Below, in pieces: positions 45,021 to 55,900 of a DNA stretch of 64,000 nt. The notes under the pieces were generated by a model, which saw nothing but the letters and a program-made list of their open reading frames with translations, was not told where the DNA came from and did not search any database. Within the stretch, counting starts at the first letter, position 1. Each line of letters begins with the position of its first letter. Origin of the DNA: Spirogloea muscicola (lineage: Eukaryota; Streptophyta; Zygnematophyceae; Spirogloeales; Spirogloeaceae); assembly GCA_009602725.1 (NCBI GenBank), contig WELB01000076.1:337283-401282 (forward strand), read 5' to 3'. Made by a program: the position numbers and the translations under genes.

Positions 45021-46097
45021 TCAATACATTAGCTGCTGATTATCAATTGAGTAAAGTGCCCCGAAGGCCAATGAAATGGATGAACTGGGCGAGTAACTTG
45101 AGGGTGAGGGCTCAATAGGATAGCTGGGTAACGCTGTTCCCCGCATGTTCGCCTTGACTAGAAGCCGTAGGCTCTCATTTTCCTGCAAGCAGAGACTGAA
45201 TATAAGCTGCAAGTCCACTGCTTCTTACAGCAACAGTGATGCGTCTCTCGCCGGGCTGCCTGCTAACCTTCACTCATGGCGCCTCCAGACACCGACATAT
45301 CATGACATGCTGCAGGTCTATCAGCAGGCATCATGACCTGCTGCAGGTCTATCAGCAGGCGAGGCAATACAAAGTCAAGATCAAAGCTTGTGTGCCACAG
45401 TACCTTCGTGAGGTCGTATATCTGCTTCTCTAGTATCTCATTTGCAATTTCAACCCTTCTGCATTGTTCTTCCATTGCCTGCAGGGACAGGAAATTGATC
45501 CACCATGAGATGGCAGATAAGTTCGACCCACCAGCCATCATCACCTTAATCACATCTGACACCATATGCACGCTAGCAATCATATGAACAAATAAATGCC
45601 TGCAAGGAAGCAATGCACCTATTGATAACCATCAAAGCGAATGGATGAATCGTGCCTGTTCACGCGATCGCTTCCGTTCGCGAGCAAGCTGTGCACTCAC
45701 ACGATTCCGCAACAACCTGTTGGCAGCAAATGGAGAAGCTCAAATTGACTCTCTAAGGGACGCTCCACTTGTATGTACTCTGGGAGTAGCTTGTAGGCCA
45801 CAGGCTTCACCACTAACAGGAAAAGCCGAAGCAAACGCTTTAGTGCGTGAGTTGCTGACATTTGACCATTTTGAAGCCAACAAAGGCCTCACAGTGGATC
45901 AATACATGTGTAAGATTGCCATGAAAGTTGCAAACGCACCGCTTTTTCTTCCGCTCCTCCTTCACCTTGGCAACTGCTGGGATCTTGGCCACTGAAGTAC
46001 TTGGTGACCCAACTTCTGTGCTATCCTCAACCTTCACAGCTGGCACCACTGCATCTACTTGACTTGTATTGAGGGTGCTGTCAGTGGGACTTGACAT
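45021..46097 (-). CDS. HY5-like bZIP transcription factor
   Basis: Small nuclear bZIP protein, 151 residues in four exons: 45940-46097, 45656-45716, 45404-45478, 45021-45182. The basic region reads KKKRLLRNRVSAQLARERKR with the invariant N-x7-R, close to the HY5/HYH basic region of plants (NRVSAQQARERK). The zipper spans exons 3-4 with a heptad series Met, Val, Leu, Leu, Leu, the last from ENESL; it only lines up if the intron between exons 2 and 3 uses a GC donor (GAACAG|GCACGA). In plants HY5 acts downstream of photoreceptors and COP1. The N-terminal half is acidic/Ser-rich and contains VPAVKVEDSTE, a possible short VP motif. I keep the name tentative because other small algal bZIPs share the basic region. 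Intron 3 has a 30-bp tandem duplication (45300-45360). Confidence 0.82.
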
Positions 46098-46465
46098 GGC
46101 GCCACTTTTTGATGCTGTCAATTATTCAAGTCAAAGCAAGTAAGGCAAGTCAATACACAGAAACTTTTCAATGCTGTCAATCATTCAAGTCAAGCAAGTC
46201 AGGCAAGCCAATACACATCAATCAAGCGGCTGTAAGATAGCTGAAAAGTGCGAGGTGGATAAGCGAGTCTGCAACACGAGGCAAATGGATAGGTTGCTCA
46301 GACCCCTGCTTGTGTATATTTCTGTGCTTAGAAAGCAAGCTGACTTGTAGCATTCCAAGGAGCTGTTTAACGACTGCCTACAGAACCTCACATTCTTCTG
46401 TAAAAAGCAAGGAGTTTAAAAAGCAAGCTGACTTGTAGCACTCCAGGGAGCTGCTCACTGACTGC
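46098..46465. repeat. Intergenic region with local tandem duplications
   Basis: Two imperfect tandem duplications: TGCTGTCAATTATTCAAGTC repeated near 46113 and 46171 (period about 58), and AAGCAAGCTGACTTGTAGCA repeated near 46333 and 46420 (period about 87), the second running into the 3' end of the next gene. These look like replication-slippage products, not a known element. Confidence 0.6.
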
Positions 46466-47565
46466 CTAAGAGCCCTCACATTCTTCTATGAAGCGCCTTC
46501 GCTTGCTGCGCTTCAGGTGGTCTCGTGAGGCCCTCTGCTGACGGGCAATAGCAGCAGCATTGGAGAGCGGGCTAGCTCTGCAGAGGTGCAAGATACGTTG
46601 CATGTGAACAACTGAAGGATAAGAAGGACGTTGCAAGTGCTGCAGACAGGCACCTTCAGTGCATATCAACAAGCAAGCACTGCAAACACACTCACACGAG
46701 TGGCGCCAGAAAAGGGCTTGTATCTGAGGTTGGGCTGACTGGAACTTGCTGTAGCTGTGTGGTGATGCCATGGGTTAAATTAACAAGAGAGGATAGACAA
46801 TCTGCAATAACGACAAAAGGAGGTGCCGTCCAGGACGGTCAGTAGTGTGCCGCGCTTGCCCATCGAGCACGTCTTTGGGGTCCTGTTATAGAGATTTCTC
46901 CTCTTGCTTAGGACATCCAGAAGCTCCCTGTATGCCCGACAAGGTTGTCGAGGTCACCATTGTCTGGAGGCCACCAGATATACGTGCTTTGCTCATTCAT
47001 CTCTTCTATCTCAAAGATAGGCATGCTGCAATCGTCTGAACATGGTAGAGTGACCGCCTCACGACAAGCCACGGCTCACCTCCTGGATTCTGCAGCTGCG
47101 CAATTGGCAAACTGTTGGGTGGGCCAGATGGAGCTGACGTGGAGAGCGCAAGAGCAGGCAGGCCTGGACTCAGCAGTTCACGCCTGACCGCCAGCTCGTC
47201 TGATGATGGCATCTGCTGTTGCAGGTGCCTGACCAAGCTACAAGTAAAAGTGTCAGTGTCAAAGGCCACACGAACAAGCGAGGGTCTAAGCACACAACAA
47301 CCCCCCCAACCCGGGTTCCACTTCACCCTGCCATTCCTTGTCGCTGCTTTTCAAAGGCAGCAGAAGTGTGATCTACTTTGCTTGAAGCAAGTGGGCTGAC
47401 GCTGTTCTCCACATAAGCACAGTGGCACACTGGAAGAAAGATAGAGAGCACTGTACGCCACAGAATGCACTCGAAATAGTTTGGCTGCAACTCAGGGCTC
47501 CGGATAAAGGCTTACTTTGTGAGGAGGTCCCTCATGATGTCGTCAAATTCAATAGAGCCATTCAT
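46466..47565 (-). CDS. Hypothetical protein (five-exon model)
   Basis: Not recognised. A phase-consistent minus-strand model: 47516-47565 (MNGSIEFDDIMRDLLT), 47080-47237 (NLVRHLQQQMPSSDELAVRR then a Pro/Ser/Ala-rich stretch), a short exon ending about 46975 (EEMNEQSTYIWWPPDN), one near 46700 (ASSSQPNLRYKPFSGAT), and 46466-46575 (PSPLSNAAAIARQQRASRDH, LKRSKRRRFIEECEGS). That makes about 140 residues with a helical N-terminus and a strongly basic C-terminal KRSKRRR cluster that could be a nuclear localisation signal. The first two and the last exon are better supported than the two small ones. Function unknown. Confidence 0.4.
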
Positions 47566-49163
47566 TGCTCCCCTGCACATGGTATTGTTCCCCACACACA
47601 CTCGTCACTGTACGACCTCGTGTTCGTTCGGAGATGCTTGTGCTATTCTAATCGACGTCCCTTCACAAAGTCACTATGCTGTATCGGTGACTTGCAGCAT
47701 GCAACTGGAGAAGCTGCAGCATAAGCTAGCAGACTTTCTCAGAAATGCACACAACACCTTAGAACTGTGAAAAGGCGTGAAATGCACAGTAAGGCTGAAC
47801 TACAGACCAGAGCTCTGGCTCAGTAGTCCACGGCTGCTCGCAGTGCAGGGCAGCTCCTGACGCAGCAGCAGCAGCACCATGCAGCGGGTGAGAGCGGGTC
47901 CGTTTGGCGACGAAAGTGGACAAATAGGCGTGGAGCCGGCCGATCGGAACGATCGGCGCGGCTCTGGTCACAGCGAGGCGAATGCAGGGGCCGGCGAGAG
48001 ACTCACCGCCACGAGCAGAGGCGGGCCGTCGCCACGGCCAGCGCAGCGGGACGCGGACTCGCAGCCTTCCGGCGCGCGAGCCTTGTGCAGAGAGCTCAGG
48101 CGCCTCCCGGCTGGAGTGAGCTTCTCTTCGCGCGAGGGGTTCAATGGCGGCGGCGGCGGCGGCTTCGTGCTGGCGGCGGCGGCCGCGGCCGCGGCGAGGA
48201 CCCCCGGGGCGCCTCCCGGACTGAGGGGGAAGCCGGAGGGTCCGGGAGGAGGGAGCGTGGGCCGGAAGGCGTGGGCCGGAAAGGCTCGCTTTTTCGCCCC
48301 GGGTGCCACGTGGCGGTGCGCCGGGCGCGGATGTGGTGCCCATCGGACGGCGCACGGGAGGCCGCGAGGGCCCCGCGAGAGGGCGCCGCGGGTTGGCGCA
48401 GCAACTGGAGTGGCGGGATCGGATCCCCGGCGGCGCGGGGCCGTACGGGAGGTACCGTCCTCTGCGGGCACAGGCCGCCGGCCGAACCGGCGGGGCCGGT
48501 CGCCGGCGCCGTGCCCCGGCGAGGAGCCGGCCCGGCCGTCCCCGGCTGTCCAGGAGGGGACGGGATCGAATCTGCACGGCCCGCCCTCCCAGGCTGTTCG
48601 AGCACTTCCGCTTTTTCCCCATTGCCATCGCCACGTGCTACTTGGCGAGCTCCTGGCACTCCTACGCCTATAGTACCACGCTGACCACACTACTACCCCG
48701 ACCCCCTACGGAGCGGGTCGGTTGGGCTGGAAGCTACTAACGTGCCCGCCCGTGTTGGTCGCCAACTGCTTGTTTGCAAATCCAAGCTCTTTCACTCCGG
48801 GGGGCCCACTGCCTTGTATAGGACGAGCTTGTTTGTCTTCGTACTGGCTGTGAAAGGGACGGCCCCAACAAGAAGGAAACTAGGTCCCGAGTGAACGATG
48901 TCCGGAGAGGCCGGAAAGTGCAGATCGCGCAGCTTCTCAAGTGGCTACTTCGAAGAGGTGCACGACACACCCTTGTCAAGAGCCGCAAGCTAAAGTAGCT
49001 AGCAGCCGGAAGGGGCCACGTCAAGACAGAGGCGTTTGTTCTGGTCCTTGGATTGGCTCTTGCTTGTCCACTTGATTTAAGGGCTGGCCAGCCATCACCT
49101 CCATCTGAAGAATTATTCTCGTAGTCTACAATTGTAGGTTTTGCCTTGTTGTTACTTGGCCGC
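47566..49163. other. GC-rich unassigned region
   Basis: Between about 47850 and 48740 GC content is very high and long open frames exist on both strands at once (over 200 codons each), which is what composition alone produces. No motif or family was recognisable in any frame, and the rest to 49163 is also unassigned. It could be a CpG-rich promoter island or a repeat of unknown kind. Confidence 0.4.
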
Positions 49164-49978
49164 TCAGGGCCGCCCTCTGTCAGATATAGTACACGCTGTT
49201 CCCTCCTCATACAGTGGCTGGCCATCTCTCTGCATAAATGGCAAAACTGACAAGCAGACTATGATCTAATGCTTCGTCACATGCTCGTGCTCACATGGCC
49301 GAGCACCTCTCAAGTGCAGACGAGCGCCATGCGGTGATTGTAGACTCTTACCAGGGTTATCGTCTCACTGAAGGCGCATGAGGCGCTTAACTTCGCAATG
49401 TTTCCAAGACAGAACACGGCAAAACTGACAAGCAGACTATGACCTGATGCTTCGTCACACGCTCGTGCTCACATGGCCGAGCAACTCTCAGGTGCAGACG
49501 AGCGTTACGCGGTGATTGTAGACGCTTACCAGGGTTATCGTCTCTCCCGTGCGTAAGTGAGCGCCGTCCCTGCCGGCCCCGCTCTCGAAAGGCGTACGCG
49601 GCCGCATCGCCTGGATGGCCTCCCACTTCTCGCGCGACATGGGCTCAAGCTTGGCCTGCTCGAGCTCTTGCTCTCGTGCGCGCCGCGCAATCCGCTCTGG
49701 CTCCTTCGCCTCGTCGTACTGCCAAATCGCACCGAGCAATCAGGCCTTTCTACTGGACGGCTGTATGACGGACTGCACTGGTGGCTGAGTCTTTCCCAAT
49801 CAAAGGGCACATGCTCCACCGACGTGCCAGCGACAAGGCTCGCAGTAAGCTCGTACTGAGCCTAGCACTGAGAAGCCAAGCATGACAGCCGAGGTCCGGC
49901 GCCAGCTGCGAGATAGGGGGCCCGCACCATCATGATGAGCTTGGCGACGACGGCGACAACAGCGAGGCCGGCTCCCAT
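49164..49978 (-). CDS. Hypothetical small single-pass membrane protein
   Basis: Three exons in phase: 49928-49978 (MGAGLAVVAVVAKLIMM, a membrane segment at the very N-terminus), 49530-49718 (YDEAKEPERIARRAREQELE then a charged helix and RPRTPFESGAGRDGAH) and 49164-49229 (RDGQPLYEEGTACTISDRGR, stop). The product of 101 residues would be an N-anchored protein with a long charged helix. The layout recalls small organelle-membrane assembly factors, but I do not recognise a family. The intron between exons 2 and 3 carries a tandem duplicate of the exon 2 end including a second donor site (about 49345-49375). The 5' side ends in adapter and poly-A at 50057, so the promoter is missing from this assembly. 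Confidence 0.5.
49241..49548. repeat. Tandem duplication (period about 178 bp)
   Basis: Positions 49241-49372 and 49419-49548 are about 90% alike by eye (both start GCAAAACTGACAAGCAGACT and end ACCAGGGTTATCGTCTC). The right copy contains the real exon 2 end of the small membrane-protein gene on the minus strand. Confidence 0.8.
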
Positions 49979-50056
49979 CTGCAGCGTCGCCCAGGCGCCA
50001 TCGTCGCCGTCACGGCCGCCGCCGCCGCGGGCCGCGGCCGCGCTGGAGGCTGCCCG

Positions 50057-50075
50057 AGATCGGAAGAGCGTCGTG

Positions 50076-50124
<49 letters not shown>

Positions 50125-50125
50125 N
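50057..50125. other. Illumina adapter, 49-base poly-A and N: assembly artefact
   Basis: AGATCGGAAGAGCGTCGTG at 50057-50075 is the exact start of the reverse-complemented Illumina TruSeq universal adapter. It is followed by 49 A (50076-50124), typical of read-through past an adapter, and a single N at 50125. The DNA left and right of this point should not be assumed to be contiguous. Confidence 0.97.
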
Positions 50126-50138
50126 GCCGCCGCCGCCA

Positions 50139-50172
<34 letters not shown>

Positions 50173-50481
50173 GGCATCCACTTGCACGTCGCAGGCCACT
50201 AGCTAGTCTATACATCCAGCAAAAGCTCAACGACGTGCCACTGAGCCGCGCGTGGAGGGCGGCGTTGCCCTGCCCTGCCGTTTCTGCTGCGCCGAAGAAG
50301 CGGCTGGCTGGGGCGCGCGCCGCTGCGAGGAGCCCTTGCGGCGTGCCGGACGGCTGTGACGGCGGGCTCTGGGCCAGGGCGCCGGGGGCGTGGAGCTGTC
50401 ATAGATACTAGGATTTAGGAATCGAGAGCTCCCCGGCTGCCAGAATCTGCAGTTCTGGTATAAGGGAGCTGGGCTTCGGCC

Positions 50482-52313
50482 ATGGACTGCCTCTTCGGCC
50501 TCGTGGGCGACGGCTTCACGCTGCTGGTGGCGGACTCGTCGGCGGTGCAGTCCATCGTGGTGCAGAAGACGGACGAGGACAAGATCATGGTCCTGGACTC
50601 CCACAAGCTCCTGGGCAACACCGGCGAGACCGGCGACAGGTCGGCCCCCGCTTCCAGCGTCCGCTCCCCTCGGCAGGAGGCCCCGCCGAGGTGGCCAGTG
50701 TATCAAGTCCGGCTAGCTATAAAAGAAGGGCTCTGGAGGTCTTGGGATTTGATCATCATGCTTATTGGCATACTGGGCCTTGAGTGTTTCGTGAGGCCGG
50801 TCATGTCATGGCTCCAGCCAGAGGCAAGCTTCTGGTGTCTTTTCGTTGTTCCGGGTGTTGGTCATCACGCCAAGGGCCTCACTGTCATCAACGACTACTT
50901 CCTTGAGCCCCTGGTCGCTGTAATTGAATGTATAACTTCAAAATCTCCACCGTCGCGCCCTTTGACTCTCTTGAGACGTTGTGAGATCCTTGGGCCAGTT
51001 GGAGTTGCACAACCTGTGCACATCAACTGTGTCAGTCACTCAGCAGTCTAGCAGGCCCTTGATCAATTTGTCATTTGTCCGGAACTGACTCTGTGCCTTT
51101 GCCACGAGCAGGGTGCAATTTTCTGAGTATATACAGAAGAACATCCATCTATACCAGTTCAGGAATGGCATACAGCTGTCGACTGCGGCAGCTGCCAACT
51201 TCACCCGGGGTGAGCTCGCAAAGGCGCTCCGCAAGGCAAGTTTTCTCTGACTCTTATGCCCCCACAAGGCCATCCTGCCTTTCCATTCAAAGACAAGGTC
51301 CTTCTGCTGATGCAGATCAATGGAAATTTTATTAATTGTTGTCCTGGGCTTATAACGACTGACTTGAGTGCAAGCTTGTGGCAAAGTATGAGAAGGTTCC
51401 TTGGGCTTAGTTGTATGTTGAGTTATGCTGAGGAAATTTTTCTTGGAGCATCTGTTGCCAAAAGCTTATGCCCGCATTGATGGGCCACATCTAGGACTGA
51501 TCCAGCACTCTGTTGTTTGTTGCTGTCATGGCCATTTGCCTTGAGATGAACGTCTGTCCTTGCGCTTGGTTCCTTTCCCCTTGCCCTGCAGAGCCCCTAC
51601 CAGACCAACCTGATGCTCGCCGGCTTCGACAAAGGTGTTGGGCCTTCCTTGTATTTCCTCGATTACATCTCCACGCTGCACAAAATAGAGAAAGGCGCCA
51701 TGGGTTATGGTACAGCCTTTGCTGAACACGGCCCGCATTTGTTGCTGCTGTCCTAAAGTTTGTGGCGGTGATGAGGAACACGCGGCAATAGTTACCAAAC
51801 TTTCCATTCCCAGCCTTTTATACACCACGGAGAGATCGTGTCACTGACTTTCGCAGCAGCTCCGCGAAGTTGGCAGCTGCACTGACAACGCTTGATCTTG
51901 TTTTCATTAAGTGTCCCCACATTTTCTGTCCTGCTCACCAAAAAGTCTGTATTATAAGAGATACCACAGGCCTGCAACTCCAGCTCGTGCTGGGGATTGA
52001 ATTTGCTCTCCATGCAGTGCAGAGCTTGGCTTGATCTTCTCATTCATACATGGACTACTTGCACGCTGCAGGCGGATTTTTTGTCCTCTCCATGATGGAC
52101 AAGTACTACAAGAAGGGCATGTCCCTGGACGATGCCCTGGCTCTTGTCGACAAGTGCATCGAGGAAATCCGGTCGCGCCTCGTCGTTGCACCCCCCAACT
52201 TCATCATCAAGGTCGTGGACAAGGACGGCGCCCGCTTTCTGGGCTGGCGGAAGAGCGTTGGCGACTCCGCTGCCACCAGCACGGTCAATGAGGGCCCTGC
52301 TGTAGCTGTGTAG
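50482..52313 (+). CDS. PBD1: 20S proteasome subunit beta type-2 (PSMB2/PBD)
   Basis: Non-catalytic beta-ring subunit (beta4) of the 20S proteasome. Four exons: 50482-50639, 51112-51235, 51592-51709, 52072-52313; 213 residues. Motifs: [69 protein letters not shown], then [14 protein letters not shown] and [20 protein letters not shown], ending in [20 protein letters not shown]. The initiating Met precedes the mature fold directly, with no propeptide and no Thr nucleophile, as in PSMB2. Intron 2 begins with GC in a perfect GC-donor context (CGCAAG|GCAAGT). The C-terminus has about 20 extra residues ([17 protein letters not shown]) compared with plant PBD. Confidence 0.95.
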
Positions 52314-52900
52314 ACTTCAGCTTGAGTGGCCTACCACTTTGCCGGCCGGGCTGTGTTCCTTCAGAGCTCGTGTTGTGCTACTAACGTTCACAACCTGTTA
52401 CTTGTACAGCGTCTAGTTGAGCTGACAGACGGAGTTGACGTCACACATGCAGGGCTGTCTTGCTTGTATGATTGACTCTGACCAGGCTTGTCTGTTAGTC
52501 CATCCAAAAGCATGGAATTATATACAACGGTGGATCTGCTATGTGAGTGTCCTCACAAAATCTCCAGAAATTGGTACTCGAATGTTAGGACTGCAGAATG
52601 TGGATCACATCAGCTAGTCGCTGTCTTCTGAGATCAGCAAGCAAGCAAGAATTTGGGGCAGGTGATCGGTTGCTGTCTAAGGTCTGAAGCTAGTCTCCTT
52701 CACCGATCACCACGTCGTCAGCTACATACTACAATGGATGGGCAGCCGAAGACACGTCGTGCTCAAAGTCAGTGCACAACGTGTCTTTGAGGCTGCTTCA
52801 GGAACTCAGAACATCATCAGCGATGTTGTAACGCTACCCTGCTCATGGTCACATAAATATAATGTGTGTTAGGGATGTGCAAAGCTGTTCCTTGGCCAAG
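52314..52900. other. Convergent intergenic region
   Basis: Presumed 3' UTRs of PSMB2 and the TPR-PB1 gene. No repeat or gene recognised. Confidence 0.5.
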
Positions 52901-55900
52901 TCATGTGCCATGGGTGCTCTCTGCACCTGCCCGAAGTGCACTCAGCTTTTGGTTCCGCCTCCGTTTACTGCTCTTGCTCAAGCACTTCTCGTCCACTTCG
53001 CCGTCTCTCTCGGAGCTGTCCTCAGGAGCAGTACCACCCTCCTCATTGCCTTGAATCACCACATTGGGGTCCTCGGCCAAGTCTCCATTACTGTGGACAA
53101 GCTCCACAGTGCCATCAAGCTCCACAGCGCCATCAGTGGCCTGCACTGGACTTCCATCCACCACCTCAGCAGTGCTGCTTCTTGGTACATCAGCTTCTTC
53201 CTCTTCCCCCTGCGTATCTGGAGTGTCGGTGATCAACTCTGCATGTTGGACTTCGCTTGGCAAGGCTGTCGTTGTCTGGTCACCTTCCACAAATGACTCG
53301 CTCACTTCCTCTTCTGCTCCACCACTGCTTGTGTGTCCCGGATGCTGCCTCAACGTCTCTTCGACTTCCTTCTCTGTCAACCCGCTAAGTCTGTAGTGGC
53401 GGGCTGCTTCATCCAACAACACCCGCCAATGTGGGTCGTCCCTAGCATACTGCAGAGTATGACATAGTATTAGCATACTACACACAATACTGTGCACCGC
53501 TCTTAGTGCAGAGAGGATTGTGAGCCTGGAAGCAGTGTGGACGACAGCTTTGACTGCTCGAGTAGGTCTCATTCCAGAAGGTAGTAAAGGTCTACGAAAT
53601 TGGGCACACGTCCAACTTGAGGAACTTGCAGATTCACTCAGGCTTGGCAGGACTGATGCTGCTTGCCATAAGTGAAGAAACTCTCACCTCTAGTTTGGAT
53701 AGCTTGAGGGCCACCGCTGCGTGCTGAGAGGCCACCTGGCCTTGGTAGCTCAAGATGTCGTCCAAACGGCTCTGATGCTCGCGGTCGTTTCCGTTCTCAG
53801 CAGTCCCCACCGCCCCCTCAGTGCCCTCTGGCTTGTCCTTACTACTGGTTGTTGTGGCTGCATCATCCCTGAGCATGTGCTCTCTCTCTTCCTTTTCTAG
53901 TCTCACTAGCTCCTGAAAATGAGCAGTCAAAGGCTTCACTATGCCAGCTAAGATTGAAGGAGAGCTTAATTTATGAAGCATAGTAATCAGGAGAACACAA
54001 GTTCCTGATGTGAGAGTTGCTGACCTTCTCAGCAGAAGCAAAGCATTGCTTGGCTGCTTGAAGCAAGGCATATGTTTGGCGAGAAGGATCCTCAACACCC
54101 TCTAGCTCTCCTTTCTCAGCCAGGAACTTTGCAAGGTCTGTACGAGCAGTCGCCAACAAAAGGTACCCCTGGAGAGGCAGCCGACAAAGGACAAATGAGG
54201 AATCAGTATGTCATGTATACAGGTCTGGAATATCTGATGGAGATGTGTCAATCTGCTGACAATCTCATGAATTGAGCGCAAGACATTAGCTAAATGCTGA
54301 TACAGGTCTGTTATCTGAACATGTGTCAATTGGTAGTATCTTCATGCACAGCGCATGTGACCCAGGACGTCTCTCTCTCTCTCTCACGAGGCGCATTGGA
54401 GCTCTCACATCGAGGAAATTGGGAATCAGCGATTCAATCACTTCCATCGTGGCAATTGCCTGCTCGTATTGCTCAATTGCAAGCCCCAGGGCCTCCTTCC
54501 TTTTCGTCTTGTCCTCATCGGAGGTGTCCACTTCTGACTTCCCGTCTGTCTCTTCCGCATTGCCATCACTCGCTTTGCTGCATCCCAGCTCGCTGCCTCC
54601 CAGCTCGCTGCTGCCGTCCAGCTTGCTGGCTTGGCTCTCTGCATCCCCAGCCCTAAGCTTTCCAGGAGGCTGCAGCCGGTGCCTTGCCAGCACAAGCTGC
54701 CCTTGTACCCAATTGTAACCAGCGAGCCCAAACTGCAACAGAAGACACAGAAGGTAGAACTGTACAGCAGTTTGCTTGTGGGTTGACATCCTCTTCTTCA
54801 GACTAAATCACTTGAGGGTGAATGTGATATGTGAGAGGTGAAAGAAAAGCAGAGCTTTGAGTTTTCGACCAATACTGCTTCTTGGTAGTGGGTGAGAGCT
54901 CGCTCAAGAAGCGGGCCTGCTGCCTCGCTCTGCACGGTCTTCTCAAACGCTGCCTGGAGGTCCTCGGCACCAAACTTGATCTGCTCGTTGGTCATGAGCA
55001 GGTCGATGCCTGTCAAAGCAGCAGCATTTGCTTCAGCAGTGCTCCACATTGCAGCAATTACAGAAGATTCCAAGATGGAAATTGCATAGTGAAACATGGT
55101 CACTGACTGACCAAATGTCCTTTGGCAAGTGATTGCAGCGCGAGGTGCAGCTCGCACCCAGCCTAGCCTTGAAGAGATCCACAAAGTCCCAGACAAACTC
55201 GTCAAGGACCGTCTCCACCACGCCAGGCTCCTCCTCTTCCACCCTGCGGCCGCTGCCAGCAATGGTGGCCTTGCTTTTCTCACTGTCATCCTCTGCAACA
55301 GCCAAGTCTGGAGTAGCGAGCGCCGCTACCATGGGCTCGCTCTTGTCTGCCATTTCCTCGTGTTCGCTGTCACGATTGTTGTCGTCCTCGGAAGTGGCCG
55401 GCTCGCACTCAGGCGCAACTTCTGTCACCCACAACTTGAGCGGGCGGCGCGCAACAGGCAGTTCAGCAACTGCAACTCCCGCTCCCTCCTGCTCGGCAAC
55501 CTTCCCTTCAGCTGCAGTGAAACCAGGGCCAGCCTCACGGCTGGCCTCGGCCTCCCGCAGCTCGTGGCTACTGGTCATCGTTACAAGGTCGCCCTGCATT
55601 TAGTAGAGCACAACTAGCTGACAATCAGGCAGGATGAGTGGCCTTCTACTGGCCTGCACAGGCTTTGCGCGAAAAATGCTGTAGAAATGCAGAGCAAGTT
55701 CAAGGTCCAGAGTAAAGATCCAGGGTCCAAGGTCCTAGGTCCAAAGTGGACGATTAAGAATGACTTTGAATCTTACGCTATAGATGGCAGGATCTAGCGT
55801 CAAGTCTAGGGTCACCGCTGCAGTTGAACATTAAGACCATGCATGCAAGCCCACTCACGGAAGCGCCGTGCTCACCTCCACATCCCTGTACTTCACAAGT

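Noticed and set aside
45296-45362. Two 30-bp direct repeats as a CRISPR-like or protein-binding array
   Set aside because: Only two adjoining copies inside an intron, without spacers; a simple tandem duplication.
47759-48690. 291-, 264- and 240-codon frames on opposite strands
   Set aside because: All overlap in a GC-extreme region with Arg/Pro/Ala-rich translations typical of chance frames.
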